Positions 46,742-55,251 of a stretch of 64,000 nucleotides of DNA are shown here, piece by piece. The position numbers and the translations under genes were made by a program. Below the pieces are notes generated by a model. The model worked only from the letters and a program-made list of their open reading frames with translations, had not been told where the DNA came from and did not search any database. The stretch comes from Enterococcus quebecensis (GTDB taxonomy: Bacteria > Bacillota > Bacilli > Lactobacillales > Enterococcaceae): positions 51,051 to 115,050 of the forward strand of contig NZ_MIKB01000019.1 of the NCBI RefSeq assembly GCF_001730365.1. Reading direction: 5' to 3'. How positions within the stretch are numbered: position 1 is the stretch's first letter; each line of letters begins with the position of its first letter.

Positions 46742-48907
46742 TTAGATTACACAACTTTCACATTGGTTGCTGCCGATTTCTTCTGCATCGTCAGTGAAGG
46801 TTCTTACGTAATAGATTGATTTTACTCCTTTATGGAAAGCGTAATGGCGTAAAATATTCAAATCACGAGTTGTTTGTTTTGGTGAGTCTTTCCATTCATA
46901 CAAACCTTCTGGTATTTCAGAACGCATGAATAAAGTTAAACTCATACCTTGATCTATATGTTGTTGTGCGGTTGCATAAACATCAATTACTTTACGCATG
47001 TCCATATCATACGCAGATGTGTAATATGGAATCGTATCATTTGCTAAATAAGGAGCAGGATAATAAATTTTACCGATTTTCTTTTCTTGGCGTTCTTCGA
47101 TCATACGAGTAATTGGGTGAATACTAGCACTCGTGTCATTGATATAAGAAATAGAGCCATTAGGTGCTACTGCAAGACGATTTTGGTGATATAAGCCATC
47201 TTTTTTCACTGCATCACGTAAGTTTGACCAGTCTTCAGCAGTTGGTATAAAGATATCTTTAAAGATGTCTTTAACCTTATCTGATTGAGGAGTGAAATCA
47301 CCATCAATATATTTATCAAAATATGAGCCAGTTGCATAATCTGATTTTTCAAAATTATGGAATGTTTTATTGTATTGTTTAGCAATGTTATTACTTTCTA
47401 CTAAAGTCCAATAATTTAATAATGTAAAGTATACATTTGTAAAATCTAGTGATTCTTTAGAACCATACTCCATATGATTTTTAGCAAAGAAGGTGTGTAG
47501 ACCCATTGCGCCAAGACCAATCGTATGACTTAATCTATTTCCGTTTTGAATAGAAGGAACTACATCAATGTCAGATGCATCAGTAACAAATGTTAATGCA
47601 CGAGTCATTGCACGGACAGATTTACCAAAATCAGGACTGTCCATCAAATTAACGATATTCGTAGAACCTAAGTTACAGCTGATATCTGTACCAAGTGTTT
47701 CATATTCTTGTTTTCCATTTAAAACAGAAGGTGTTTGAACTTGTAAGATTTCTGAACATAAGTTACTCATGATAATTTTTCCATAAGCGGGATTACTTCT
47801 GTTAGCTGTATCAATGTTAATAATATATGGGTAGCCAGACTCTTGTTGTAATTTAGAAATTTCATTTTCTAAATCACGGGCTTTGATTTTACGTTTACGG
47901 ATTTTTGGATTGGCTACTAGATTGTCGTATTCTTTTGTAATATCAACATATGAGAAAGGAACGCCGTATTCACGCTCTACACTATATGGACTGAATAGAT
48001 ACATATCTTCATTATTACGAGCCAATTCATAAAATTTATCAGGAACAACGATACCTAAAGATAATGTTTTCACACGAACTTTTTCATCTGCATTTTCTTT
48101 TTTAGTCGAAAGGAACATTTCAATGTCTGGATGGAAAACGTTTAGATAAACAACTCCAGCACCTTGACGTTGACCTAATTGATTAGAATAACTAAAGCTA
48201 TCTTCGAATAATTTCATAACTGGAACAACGCCGCTGGCAGCTCCTTCATAACCTTTGATTGGTGCTCCTGCTTCACGTAAGTTAGCTAATGTGATACCTA
48301 CACCGCCACCAATTCTTGATAACTGTAAAGCTGAGTTGATTGAACGACCAATGCTATTCATATCATCTGTTACTTGAATCAAGAAACAAGAAACAAGCTC
48401 ACCACGACGCTTACGTCCTGCATTTAAGAAAGATGGTGTCGCAGGTTGATAGCGTTGATGGATCATTTCATCTGCTAATACTAAAGCTAATTCTTCATTA
48501 CCGTCAGCAAAATATAGTGCGTTAAAAGCAACACGATCTTCATAGCTTTCTAAGTATTCGGTTCCTGCATTATTTTTAAGCGCATATTGTGAATAAAACT
48601 TGTAAGCAGCCATAAATGATTTGAATTCAAAGTTTTGTTCATCTAAAAATGTATATAGTTTTTCAATGAAAGTCATAGAGTATTTTTGAATAAATGCTGT
48701 TTCTAGATAATCATTGTCAATTAGATAATTGATTTTTTCTTCTATTGTATTGAAGGTTCTTGTATTAGGAAGGACATTCTCTTTGAAAAATGCTTCCAAT
48801 GCTTCTTTATCTTTATGCAAAGGGATTTGTCCATCAACAGGACGGTTGATCTCATTATTTAACTTAAAATAGCTAACATCTTTAATTTCTTTTAGACTCA
48901 AGTTCAT
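46742..48907 (-). CDS. nrdE: Class Ib ribonucleotide reductase, alpha subunit
   Basis: A 721-residue catalytic subunit reducing ribonucleoside diphosphates. The finger-loop region includes SNLCSEILQVQTP and SCNLGSTN, which carry active-site cysteines; the C-terminal pair in NQCESCVI re-reduces the active site. It lacks a full ATP-cone, as in class Ib. The start overlaps nrdI by 26 nt. MNLSLKEIKDVSYFKLNNE is typical of the family N-terminus. Confidence 0.96.
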   Translation of the reverse strand: MNLSLKEIKDVSYFKLNNEINRPVDGQIPLHKDKEALEAFFKENVLPNTRTFNTIEEKINYLIDNDYLETAFIQKYSMTFIEKLYTFLDEQNFEFKSFMAAYKFYSQYALKNNAGTEYLESYEDRVAFNALYFADGNEELALVLADEMIHQRYQPATPSFLNAGRKRRGELVSCFLIQVTDDMNSIGRSINSALQLSRIGGGVGITLANLREAGAPIKGYEGAASGVVPVMKLFEDSFSYSNQLGQRQGAGVVYLNVFHPDIEMFLSTKKENADEKVRVKTLSLGIVVPDKFYELARNNEDMYLFSPYSVEREYGVPFSYVDITKEYDNLVANPKIRKRKIKARDLENEISKLQQESGYPYIINIDTANRSNPAYGKIIMSNLCSEILQVQTPSVLNGKQEYETLGTDISCNLGSTNIVNLMDSPDFGKSVRAMTRALTFVTDASDIDVVPSIQNGNRLSHTIGLGAMGLHTFFAKNHMEYGSKESLDFTNVYFTLLNYWTLVESNNIAKQYNKTFHNFEKSDYATGSYFDKYIDGDFTPQSDKVKDIFKDIFIPTAEDWSNLRDAVKKDGLYHQNRLAVAPNGSISYINDTSASIHPITRMIEERQEKKIGKIYYPAPYLANDTIPYYTSAYDMDMRKVIDVYATAQQHIDQGMSLTLFMRSEIPEGLYEWKDSPKQTTRDLNILRHYAFHKGVKSIYYVRTFTDDAEEIGSNQCESCVI

Positions 48908-49259
48908 TCACTACTTTCTTAAAGGATTCCACGTCTTCGTTCGTACCGCTAAACTCAAAAGCAAAAAGCATCGGAACTTTATAATCACGTGCTATGTCTT
49001 TGGCTGTATACACAAATAATTCTGCAAAATTGAGGTTGCCGCCACCAGCAACACCTTGTAACTGTTCACGATTGCTTTTATAATCAAGAAAATCATTCAC
49101 TACCTCGGTTATTTCTTGATCATAAGTAGGAACGACTAGAATAAAAGGTTCATTTATCTCAAAAAAAGGATTCGCAGGCTCAATTTCATAAGCTGGCAAA
49201 TCCAATTTGTTAATGAAGCGTCTAGTTTGTCCGGTAACTGTAAAATAGACAATTTTCAT
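48882..49259 (-). CDS. nrdI: NrdI flavodoxin-like protein
   Basis: A 125-residue flavodoxin-like protein that supplies the oxidant for assembling the Mn cofactor of NrdF. It starts KIVYFTVTGQTRRFINKL (FMN phosphate loop); GVAGGGNLNFAELF is another FMN-contact stretch. It starts 1 nt after the nrdH stop and overlaps nrdE. Confidence 0.93.
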   Translation of the reverse strand: MKIVYFTVTGQTRRFINKLDLPAYEIEPANPFFEINEPFILVVPTYDQEITEVVNDFLDYKSNREQLQGVAGGGNLNFAELFVYTAKDIARDYKVPMLFAFEFSGTNEDVESFKKVVNELESKRN

Positions 49260-49260
49260 T

Positions 49261-49485
49261 TTAGCTAGCCAATTGTTTTAATTGATCAGGACGGAAACCT
49301 ACAACTGTTGTAGCATCAGAAGTAATAACTGGAACACTTTGGAATCCTTGTTCTTTTAACCAGTCAATCGCATCTGGTTGGATGTCGATATTTACTTCTT
49401 CAAATGCTATATTATTCTCGCTTAAAAAGCGTTTTGCCATTTTACATTGGATACAATTATTTTTAGAAAAGATTTTTACGTTCAT
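49261..49485 (-). CDS. nrdH: Glutaredoxin-like NrdH redoxin
   Basis: A 74-residue thioredoxin-fold electron donor for NrdE with active site CIQC (NCIQCKMAKRF, about residues 11-14) and the conserved VPVI and GFRPDQL segments. First gene of the operon. GAGGGGGAA precedes the ATG. Confidence 0.95.
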   Translation of the reverse strand: MNVKIFSKNNCIQCKMAKRFLSENNIAFEEVNIDIQPDAIDWLKEQGFQSVPVITSDATTVVGFRPDQLKQLAS

Positions 49486-49517
49486 TTTTAATTCCCCCTC
49501 AATTAGTTTACTTCACT

Positions 49518-49545
49518 AGTATAAATCTCTCAGGGAAAAAGTCAA
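49518..49545 (-). promoter_or_regulatory. nrdHIEF promoter
   Basis: On the minus strand TTGACT (49545-49540) and TATACT (49523-49518) with a 16-bp spacer, about 33 bp before the nrdH start. Confidence 0.75.
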
Positions 49546-49553
49546 CACTTAGG

Positions 49554-49598
49554 CACTATATATTGTGGTTGTTTTTTAGCTGAATACCATGTTTTGTG
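49554..49598. promoter_or_regulatory. Probable pair of NrdR boxes
   Basis: CACTATATATTGTG at 49554-49567 matches the NrdR consensus closely. A weaker copy, TACCATGTTTTGTG, at 49585-49598 agrees at 10 of 14 positions and is exactly 31 bp away, the usual phasing. They lie just upstream of the nrdH -35. Confidence 0.65.
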
Positions 49599-50058
49599 TT
49601 TTTGAAAGAAATATGAAAGCACGTATTCTCTTGATTTGAGGGGCTATTATTACAAAAATCGTGTTTAAAAAAGAAATTTATTAAATTTTAAATTGGAATT
49701 TTTAATTCAGAAAACACAAGATCTAGTGGTTGATAATCTCGGGAGACACTAACAGAATGTATATAATTTTGATCTTCAATTATTTTCTTACTAAGTAGAA
49801 AGAACAAATTTGTGAATTACAAATGAGTGTCAATAGCATTAATTATGTAAATAAAATTTTCCAAAGATGTTATATGATTGTTAATAATAGTAGAAAAATG
49901 AATATCCTTAGAGAAAGAGACCAAATTTTTATGGTTCAAGTGTGGGTATGAATTGAAGTTGAGAAAAAATGAAGCAGAGCTAGTTTTATTATAGAAGGAA
50001 TATGAAAGGAAGAGAGGAATATAGTTGCCCTTTGTTTTGTTGTAGAGTATGTTACCTC
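49599..50058. other. Intergenic region without recognised features
   Basis: About 460 bp between the nrd regulatory region and the tRNA promoter. It is AT-rich, without coding frames of useful length or clear hairpins. Confidence 0.5.
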
Positions 50059-50087
50059 TTGAATAAACTACTTTCGAGTGCTACAAT
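50059..50087 (+). promoter_or_regulatory. tRNA-Lys promoter
   Basis: TTGAAT (50059-50064) and TACAAT (50082-50087) with a 17-bp spacer, 20 bp before the tRNA. Confidence 0.65.
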
Positions 50088-50107
50088 ATTTAAGTACTAA
50101 ACTATTT

Positions 50108-50167
<60 letters not shown>

Positions 50168-50180
<13 letters not shown>

Positions 50181-50204
50181 TTGGGTGCCAAACCCACGAG
50201 AACG
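50168..50204 (+). repeat. attL: left 37-bp direct repeat of the integrated element
   Basis: Starts in the tRNA T-stem (CCCTTACGACCCA) and continues 24 bp past the gene. The identical 37 bp occur at 56791-56827. This is the usual result of site-specific insertion into a tRNA 3' end. Confidence 0.9.
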
Positions 50205-50260
50205 AAGGACTATCGGCGCTATTGCAGCGTTTCGAAGATAATCCTTGCGTTCTCTTTTTT
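50198..50260 (+). terminator. tRNA-Lys terminator, element-side copy
   Basis: A long hairpin: GAGAACG/CGTTCTC, then AAGGA/TCCTT, TAT/ATA and an inner CGCT/AGCG, followed by a T-run. A diverged version with compensating base changes is at 56821-56883. Confidence 0.88.
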
Positions 50261-50273
50261 GTTTTGACCTCAA

Positions 50274-51482
50274 TCATTTTTCAAATTGTATTAGTTCATT
50301 TTGAAGAGAGGTTATCAAATTATCATAGTTAATTCCAGTGGATGCTTTTGTTGTTCGTTCTTCTCTTTTTGAAGGTTTATAATATTCTAAAATATCTACT
50401 TCTGTTATTACTTTTTTGATACTTTGTTCAAATATCCAAAAAGGGGTAGAATCGATAAATACTAGCATCTTTACAGGGTGGATTTTTAAAACTTCACTCA
50501 TCCCTTTATCGAATGTAAGTAAGGAATGCATATCAAAGCTTTCTGGTTCGTTATCAGTTGGAATCATGTTCATTGCAAGCATTCGTATATGAAACAAATC
50601 CCATGACATACCTAATATTGCTCCTGAAATATTTTTACTACCAATTTTTATTTTTTTGAAAAACTTTTGAACTAAAGGATCATTAGGATTTTTTAGAAAT
50701 CTATAGCAAATAATCAATTCCCTTTCTAAAAATGAGCATATTGAATGGTGTGAAAATTCGTAAAGGGATTCAATTTTTTCTGCTAGTGTTTTGTCTGATT
50801 TTAGTGACAAAAGTGAGGTATGAAGCAATAAACATTGTATTGCTTTTTGAGTTTCTAGTAGCTTTCGGGAATAGGGATCAACAGACATATGTTTGATTTC
50901 AGTAATTGTCTCATCTGTTTTCTGATAATCTAAGTTCATCGTTATATTTTTATTTTCAAAAGTATTGATAAAATCAGAAAAGCTCATTTCCATATAAAAA
51001 TCGTAAATTGTCAAGTTTTCAAACATAGGTATTAGAATTTTGGGATTATTTATTTTCGTAGAATTTTCCATCAAATAAGGAAATGCCGAAAAATCTGTAT
51101 CCTTTTCTTTAAGGTAGTATAATATTTCATAAGTATCATTAAGAAAAGGCGTTTGGTCTTTATCTCTAGTTTTGAATAGTTTCATGAGATAACTAATAAC
51201 TTGAGTATCTAAATAAACACAACTACTGTAACAAATATTGCTAGTTGTATGTTCAACCATTTCTTTTACAACTGAGGTGTCAAGCCATAAAAAGGATTGT
51301 TTTCCATTGATACTATCAATAGAAAATTTACTGTCTTCTTTGTAAGATAAAATATTTTGAAATTTAAATTCATTAGTACCTTCTCCAAAATAAAGTATAC
51401 CAACATTTTTTAGGAATTCTTGATTGGTATAAAAAAATTCTATTAGTTCTCTTATAGACATATTATGTATCCTGTCTATCAA
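50274..51482 (-). CDS. Large PIN-like putative nuclease, effector candidate
   Basis: A 402-residue protein I cannot assign to a named family. Acidic residues are placed like those of a PIN ribonuclease: D92 in YLDTQVISYL, E139 in YLMENSTKI, D295 in SWDLFHIRMLA and D325 in LLTFDKGMSEV, with an all-helical insertion between about 150 and 280. Classical VapC toxins are only about 130 residues. It lies 27 bp after a small XRE gene, as in toxin-antitoxin or defence pairs. The start is uncertain: TTG at 51482 is far from the perfect AGGAGG (51505-51510). An ATT at 51497 would be 7 nt from it. Confidence 0.5.
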   Translation of the reverse strand: MIDRIHNMSIRELIEFFYTNQEFLKNVGILYFGEGTNEFKFQNILSYKEDSKFSIDSINGKQSFLWLDTSVVKEMVEHTTSNICYSSCVYLDTQVISYLMKLFKTRDKDQTPFLNDTYEILYYLKEKDTDFSAFPYLMENSTKINNPKILIPMFENLTIYDFYMEMSFSDFINTFENKNITMNLDYQKTDETITEIKHMSVDPYSRKLLETQKAIQCLLLHTSLLSLKSDKTLAEKIESLYEFSHHSICSFLERELIICYRFLKNPNDPLVQKFFKKIKIGSKNISGAILGMSWDLFHIRMLAMNMIPTDNEPESFDMHSLLTFDKGMSEVLKIHPVKMLVFIDSTPFWIFEQSIKKVITEVDILEYYKPSKREERTTKASTGINYDNLITSLQNELIQFEK

Positions 51483-51509
51483 TAGTGATTCGTTAATAGA
51501 AATCCCTCC

Positions 51510-51731
51510 TTAATCTTCTTCACTAACGAGTTTGATAATTTTAGAAATGTCATCAATATCCAAAGCATCTGCAATTCTTTCGATATGAGGTAGATAGATT
51601 TTCTCTCTTTTTCCATTCGCTAACTTGTTAATGATTGATGGTTCAATATCTGATAGACGAGCTAATTCTCTAAGAGATATTCCTCTCTCCTTAACAAGTT
51701 CTTTCAAACATATTTTTACTTTTCTATCCAT
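51510..51731 (-). CDS. Small XRE-family regulator
   Basis: A 73-residue helix-turn-helix protein (MDRKVKICLKELVKERGISL, then LARLSDIEPSIINKLANGKR). It is nearly only a DNA-binding domain. It probably represses its own promoter and the divergent gene and may act as antitoxin for the downstream 402-residue protein. The ATG at 51731 is used; the longer frame reads back through the operator region and is hydrophobic, without sense. It stops just before the ribosome site of the next gene. Confidence 0.85.
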   Translation of the reverse strand: MDRKVKICLKELVKERGISLRELARLSDIEPSIINKLANGKREKIYLPHIERIADALDIDDISKIIKLVSEED

Positions 51732-51756
51732 AAATATCCCATCTTTCTTTTTAGTA

Positions 51757-51785
51757 TTGTCTATAGAGACATCGTATAGTAAAAT
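51757..51785 (+). promoter_or_regulatory. Divergent promoter region with operator-like inverted repeat
   Basis: A plus-strand promoter TTGTCT (51757-51762), 17-bp spacer, TAAAAT (51780-51785) overlaps the inverted repeat TGTCT-ATAG-AGACA (51758-51771), a likely binding site for the adjacent XRE protein. Confidence 0.55.
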
Positions 51786-51840
51786 GAGAATACAGGTGGT
51801 GCTTGTAAAAGCACCGTTAGTAAAAATGAGGAGAATGCTG

Positions 51841-52128
51841 ATGGATAGTATAAAAACGGGTATCACTAAAAATAAACAACCGATAAAAGAAATTAGTTAT
51901 CAAGATATTCATGAAATTAGTGATTTGTTAGAGCGATTGAGTTCTTGGGAACAACCTCTAAAGATTTTAGATGATTTTTTTAGTGAGAAAAGTAATCCAG
52001 TCAATAAAAAGAAGATAGTAAAAGAATATCATGCGTTCCATTTTGAGTTTGGCAATTCAATACAAAGGATTGAAGGACAGATTGAAGAATCGGAAAAAGG
52101 TGTGAAAAAAAGAACAATGATATCATGA
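51841..52128 (+). CDS. Small element-encoded protein of unknown function (95 aa)
   Basis: A 95-residue charged, helical protein (EISYQDIHEISDLLERLSSW, C-terminal Lys/Arg-rich). No family recognised. It is divergent from the XRE gene and shares its operator, which is a typical place for an excisionase or regulator, but no DNA-binding motif is evident. ATG at 51841 with GAGGAGA at 7 nt; two in-frame ATGs just upstream lie in or at the site. It ends in a strong terminator. Confidence 0.6.
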   Translation: MDSIKTGITKNKQPIKEISYQDIHEISDLLERLSSWEQPLKILDDFFSEKSNPVNKKKIVKEYHAFHFEFGNSIQRIEGQIEESEKGVKKRTMIS

Positions 52129-52148
52129 TGGGTATCATTGTTCTTTTT
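52111..52148 (+). terminator. Terminator of the 95-aa gene
   Basis: A 12-bp perfect stem AGAACAATGATA with its complement, then TTTTT. The stem overlaps the gene's 3' end. Confidence 0.92.
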
Positions 52149-52200
52149 ATGCTATTTTGAGTCCGTGTTCATTAATTGTGCAAATCGTTGTACTGCTTGT

Positions 52201-53347
52201 TTATTTACTTCTTTTGTAATTTGTAATATGAAGATACACCTTTCTCATTGTTTTAGAATCTTCGTGTCTGATTCGTTCTTGTATCGCTTGTAAATCAACA
52301 CCAGCTTCTGTGAGTAAGCTTACATGGGTGTGTCTAAACTTGTGGAGAGTAAGAGGTTTACTATTACCTAATTTTTGCAGATATCTTTTTAGACGGAAAC
52401 CTATTGCTCTTCTTGATTCTGGATAACCGCAGAAATTCCCTTCTAGCTTGGCAAAAACAAAATTTGTATCATGATAAGCAGGAAAGATTTTTTTAATCTC
52501 TTCTTGCTCAAATTGTATAACACTTAATTGTTCTAATACTAAACTATCAACTAATATTATTCGGTTAGACTTTTTAGTTTTTGGAGGAGTCAATTCATAT
52601 TCTTCAATCCTATTCTCATGTCTGAACAGCGTTTTGTTAATGCTGATTGTTTCGTTTATGAAGTCGATATCCTCCCACTGTAGTGCTAAAAGCTCACCAA
52701 TTCGCATACCAGTGTATGAGAGTGTTAAGAAAATGGAATAGTCTAAAGTGGTTGTTTTAGTTTTTACATATTCCCAAAATTGAAGTAACTCTTTTTTTGT
52801 GAGATAGGATTGTTCAAGTGCTTCTTCTTTTAAATCATCGATTGTCTTTAACCTTTTTGGGACAACCGCATGTTGAGCTGGATTTCTGTCAGTTAGTTCA
52901 TTCTCGATTGCGTATTTGAAAATAAGCTTAGCAACAATATTGACTGTTTCAAGAGTGCTTTTACTGTAGTTGTCTGTAAATAAAGTATTTAAAAACTCTT
53001 GATAAATAATCGGCGTGATTTTCATCAAAGGGTACTGACCAAGATATTTTCTTAAATTGGGTATAGCTGTAGTCTGTTTATTTAGGATAGTACTATTCTT
53101 TACAACTGAAAGCTTGTATTGAGTAAACCATTGATCAATAAGCGTGCTAGAAAGCAAATTATTATCAATGAGTGCCTGTAGATACTCGTTGCATAAGTTG
53201 AGAAGCACTTAACTGAGCTTCTCGTTTTGTTTTATATCCTCGTCAGGTAATAAATTTTGGTTTTCCAGTTTGTGGGTTAATGCCATCTCTTTTTTTGAAC
53301 ATCCACATTTCGTCAGATTTAGTTTTATATTTTTGAAAACTAGCCAT
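52201..53347 (-). pseudogene. int: Tyrosine integrase, disrupted
   Basis: Integrase of the Tn916/phage type. The intact reading frame (52201-53208) has a SAM-like core-binding domain and catalytic residues in TGMRIGELL (Arg), LHKFRHTHVSL (His-x-x-Arg) and RKVYLHI (Tyr). The true N-terminus starts at 53347 behind AAAGGAG (MASFQKYKTKSDEMWMFKKR). It is cut by a TGA at 53243-53245 (codon 35) and by a frameshift near 53170. The arm-binding domain is therefore separated from the catalytic part. A truncated protein could still be made but would probably not recombine. Confidence 0.82.
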
Positions 53348-53377
53348 AATTGTCCACTCCTTTCGATCCTTGTTCAA

Positions 53378-54265
53378 TCATGCTATACTATTCTTGTCTA
53401 GGGAGTAGTATTCTTGATTAAGGGATTTTTTCTCTTTTTCATTGGTACTGCTTTTTATTATTTCTTCAAACTCCTTGATATCTTTTATCACTACATAAGT
53501 AGTTTCATTCTCAAAATATTCTTCATTGTTGATAAAAATCTTCCTATGATAATTCTTGTATAACTCTAAACTATCTAGTTGTTGCAATTGTCTTTTGATT
53601 TCCTTGATATTCTCCAAATTTAATATTTTTTCAGAGGGCTTCTTCAAATATTGACTGGTAAAGTAAGCTTTTTTATATTGAGATTTTTCTGCTAAATCCT
53701 TTGTAAAATATTTGCTGACATAGCTACCATATTTTTCTTTTGCTACATTATTAGGAATCTGGTTGATTCTGATAAAACCGTGCTTCCATATTTTTTCTAA
53801 TTCTTTAGAAGAGATGTACGGAAATCGAAAAAGGACAACATGATAATGAATAACTGATTTTCCAGTTTTTTTCTTTCTTTTTAATTGGATTTCCCAAGTA
53901 GCTATATAACATACTTTTGGCAAGTTCATCTTTTTTACTATTCTATAATTCAACCGCTTAATGAACTTATTGAATAGATAGTTCGCTTCGTTTAAATCTT
54001 CTAACTCATCAGCAAATGTCAAAGTTAAAAACTTAGTCTGATTATCAAAGTTCATATTGATTAATCCGCGGATATGTTGAGCTTTGTTCTTATAATAGTT
54101 TTCTCTTTTTTTCAGGATTTCAATTTCTGATAATTCATTTTTAACAGGTGACATAATATTTCCGCTTTTTTCCTCTACAGAGTATCCATAGATTACAGGA
54201 ATATCGTAAAAGTAAATTTCACAACTAACCGGAGTTAAAAATAATTTGATAGTGTATTCTGCCAT
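53378..54265 (-). CDS. HUH-type replication initiator (Rep)
   Basis: A 295-residue protein. KFLTLTFADE (about residue 78) resembles motif 1 of rolling-circle initiators, IHYHVVLFRF (about 139) has the metal-binding His-x-His, and YGSYVSKYFTKDL (about 184) carries the candidate nicking tyrosine. The remainder is Lys-rich. Such Rep proteins nick an origin and drive rolling-circle replication of small plasmids, phages and satellites. It lies beside the structured region 54417-54568. Exact family not recognised. Confidence 0.7.
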   Translation of the reverse strand: MAEYTIKLFLTPVSCEIYFYDIPVIYGYSVEEKSGNIMSPVKNELSEIEILKKRENYYKNKAQHIRGLINMNFDNQTKFLTLTFADELEDLNEANYLFNKFIKRLNYRIVKKMNLPKVCYIATWEIQLKRKKKTGKSVIHYHVVLFRFPYISSKELEKIWKHGFIRINQIPNNVAKEKYGSYVSKYFTKDLAEKSQYKKAYFTSQYLKKPSEKILNLENIKEIKRQLQQLDSLELYKNYHRKIFINNEEYFENETTYVVIKDIKEFEEIIKSSTNEKEKKSLNQEYYSLDKNSIA

Positions 54266-54767
54266 AAATTAGCTCCTTTTTCTGTTTGATCATGTTTTTG
54301 TTGAGATGAACATAGTCAGATAACTCATCGGTTCCACCTCCTTTCAAGTATTTTTTCTCCAGATGTCAGACTATTATCAAGTTAAATAGAAGAATCTCGC
54401 TGCGCTCGTTTCCTCAAGCTCTTACGACACATTCATACTAGCATTTTTAGCCTTCGGCACAAATGCGTACGATGTGTCTCAGAGCTGTAGAGAATCAAAG
54501 GCTAATCCAACCCCTAGCCCCAATCATTTGGGGATACACTCGTTCTCTTGGTAAATTTACCAAGAGAATAAAACTAAGCTTGTAAGATAGTCTAATAGCC
54601 GTCAACTCCTTAAATCGCTTTGCTTCTTACCATTGACTGCACATCATGCAAGCTTCTGTCCATTAGACAGGCTAAAACCAAGAATTTCTTCAACAGATTC
54701 TTTTGGACTAATCCGAGTTTCGAATTATCATAGAATGTGAATCCTTTTTTTACCATCAAAGCATAGT
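54266..54767. other. Candidate replication origin region with strong secondary structure
   Basis: 502 bp without a gene. It has a long stepped hairpin (54417-54486: AGCTCT/AGAGCT, GACACAT/ATGTGTC, GCATTT/AAATGC), CCCCAA/TTGGGG at 54518-54533 and a perfect 26-bp palindrome at 54543-54568 centred on GGTAAATTTACC. The position next to a Rep gene suggests double- or single-strand origins. Confidence 0.6.
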
Positions 54768-55172
54768 GTGATTAGTTATGAAAAGGGGGCAACTTTTCCA
54801 GCTAGTGATACGTTAGAAAAAATGTTGGAATTATTCGAAGTTACTCCTAACCAGCTTTTTTATCCTTTAAATACCAATAAAGAGGAAATAACTGATAAAG
54901 AGATGAAAATTAGAGAGTTGGAGTCATATAGAGAAAATATTTTAGATACTATTAATAGTGTAGAAGAAAATGCCTCTGTTATAGAGTATGAGGAACCTGT
55001 TTACGATGAAAATGGGGAGGTAATTACTTACCGAGAGGTCATTGTATCACCACATGACCAAGCAAGAGGGATTTTAGTAAGTGCAATAGATTTAGGAAAT
55101 TTGGATATGGATTTTCTGATTAAGATATTTAATGAGAAGATTGATATTGAGATTTTACAACTTAAGAAATAA
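54768..55172 (+). pseudogene. 5'-truncated XRE regulator
   Basis: The 134-residue frame begins in the middle of an XRE helix-turn-helix: SYEKGATFPASDTLEKMLEL and VTPNQLFYP are the last parts of the domain, while the first two or three helices are missing. A coiled, acidic C-terminal region (about 40-134) follows. A GTG exists at 54768 but there is no good ribosome site. It looks like the remains of the element's repressor. It could be expressed as a dimerisation fragment. Confidence 0.6.
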
Positions 55173-55251
55173 ATATTCAGTTAGTTGGTGCTAACATTTT
55201 ATAAATAATATATAATATAGTATAGGTAAATTATTTTGGGGGTGTGTTGAA

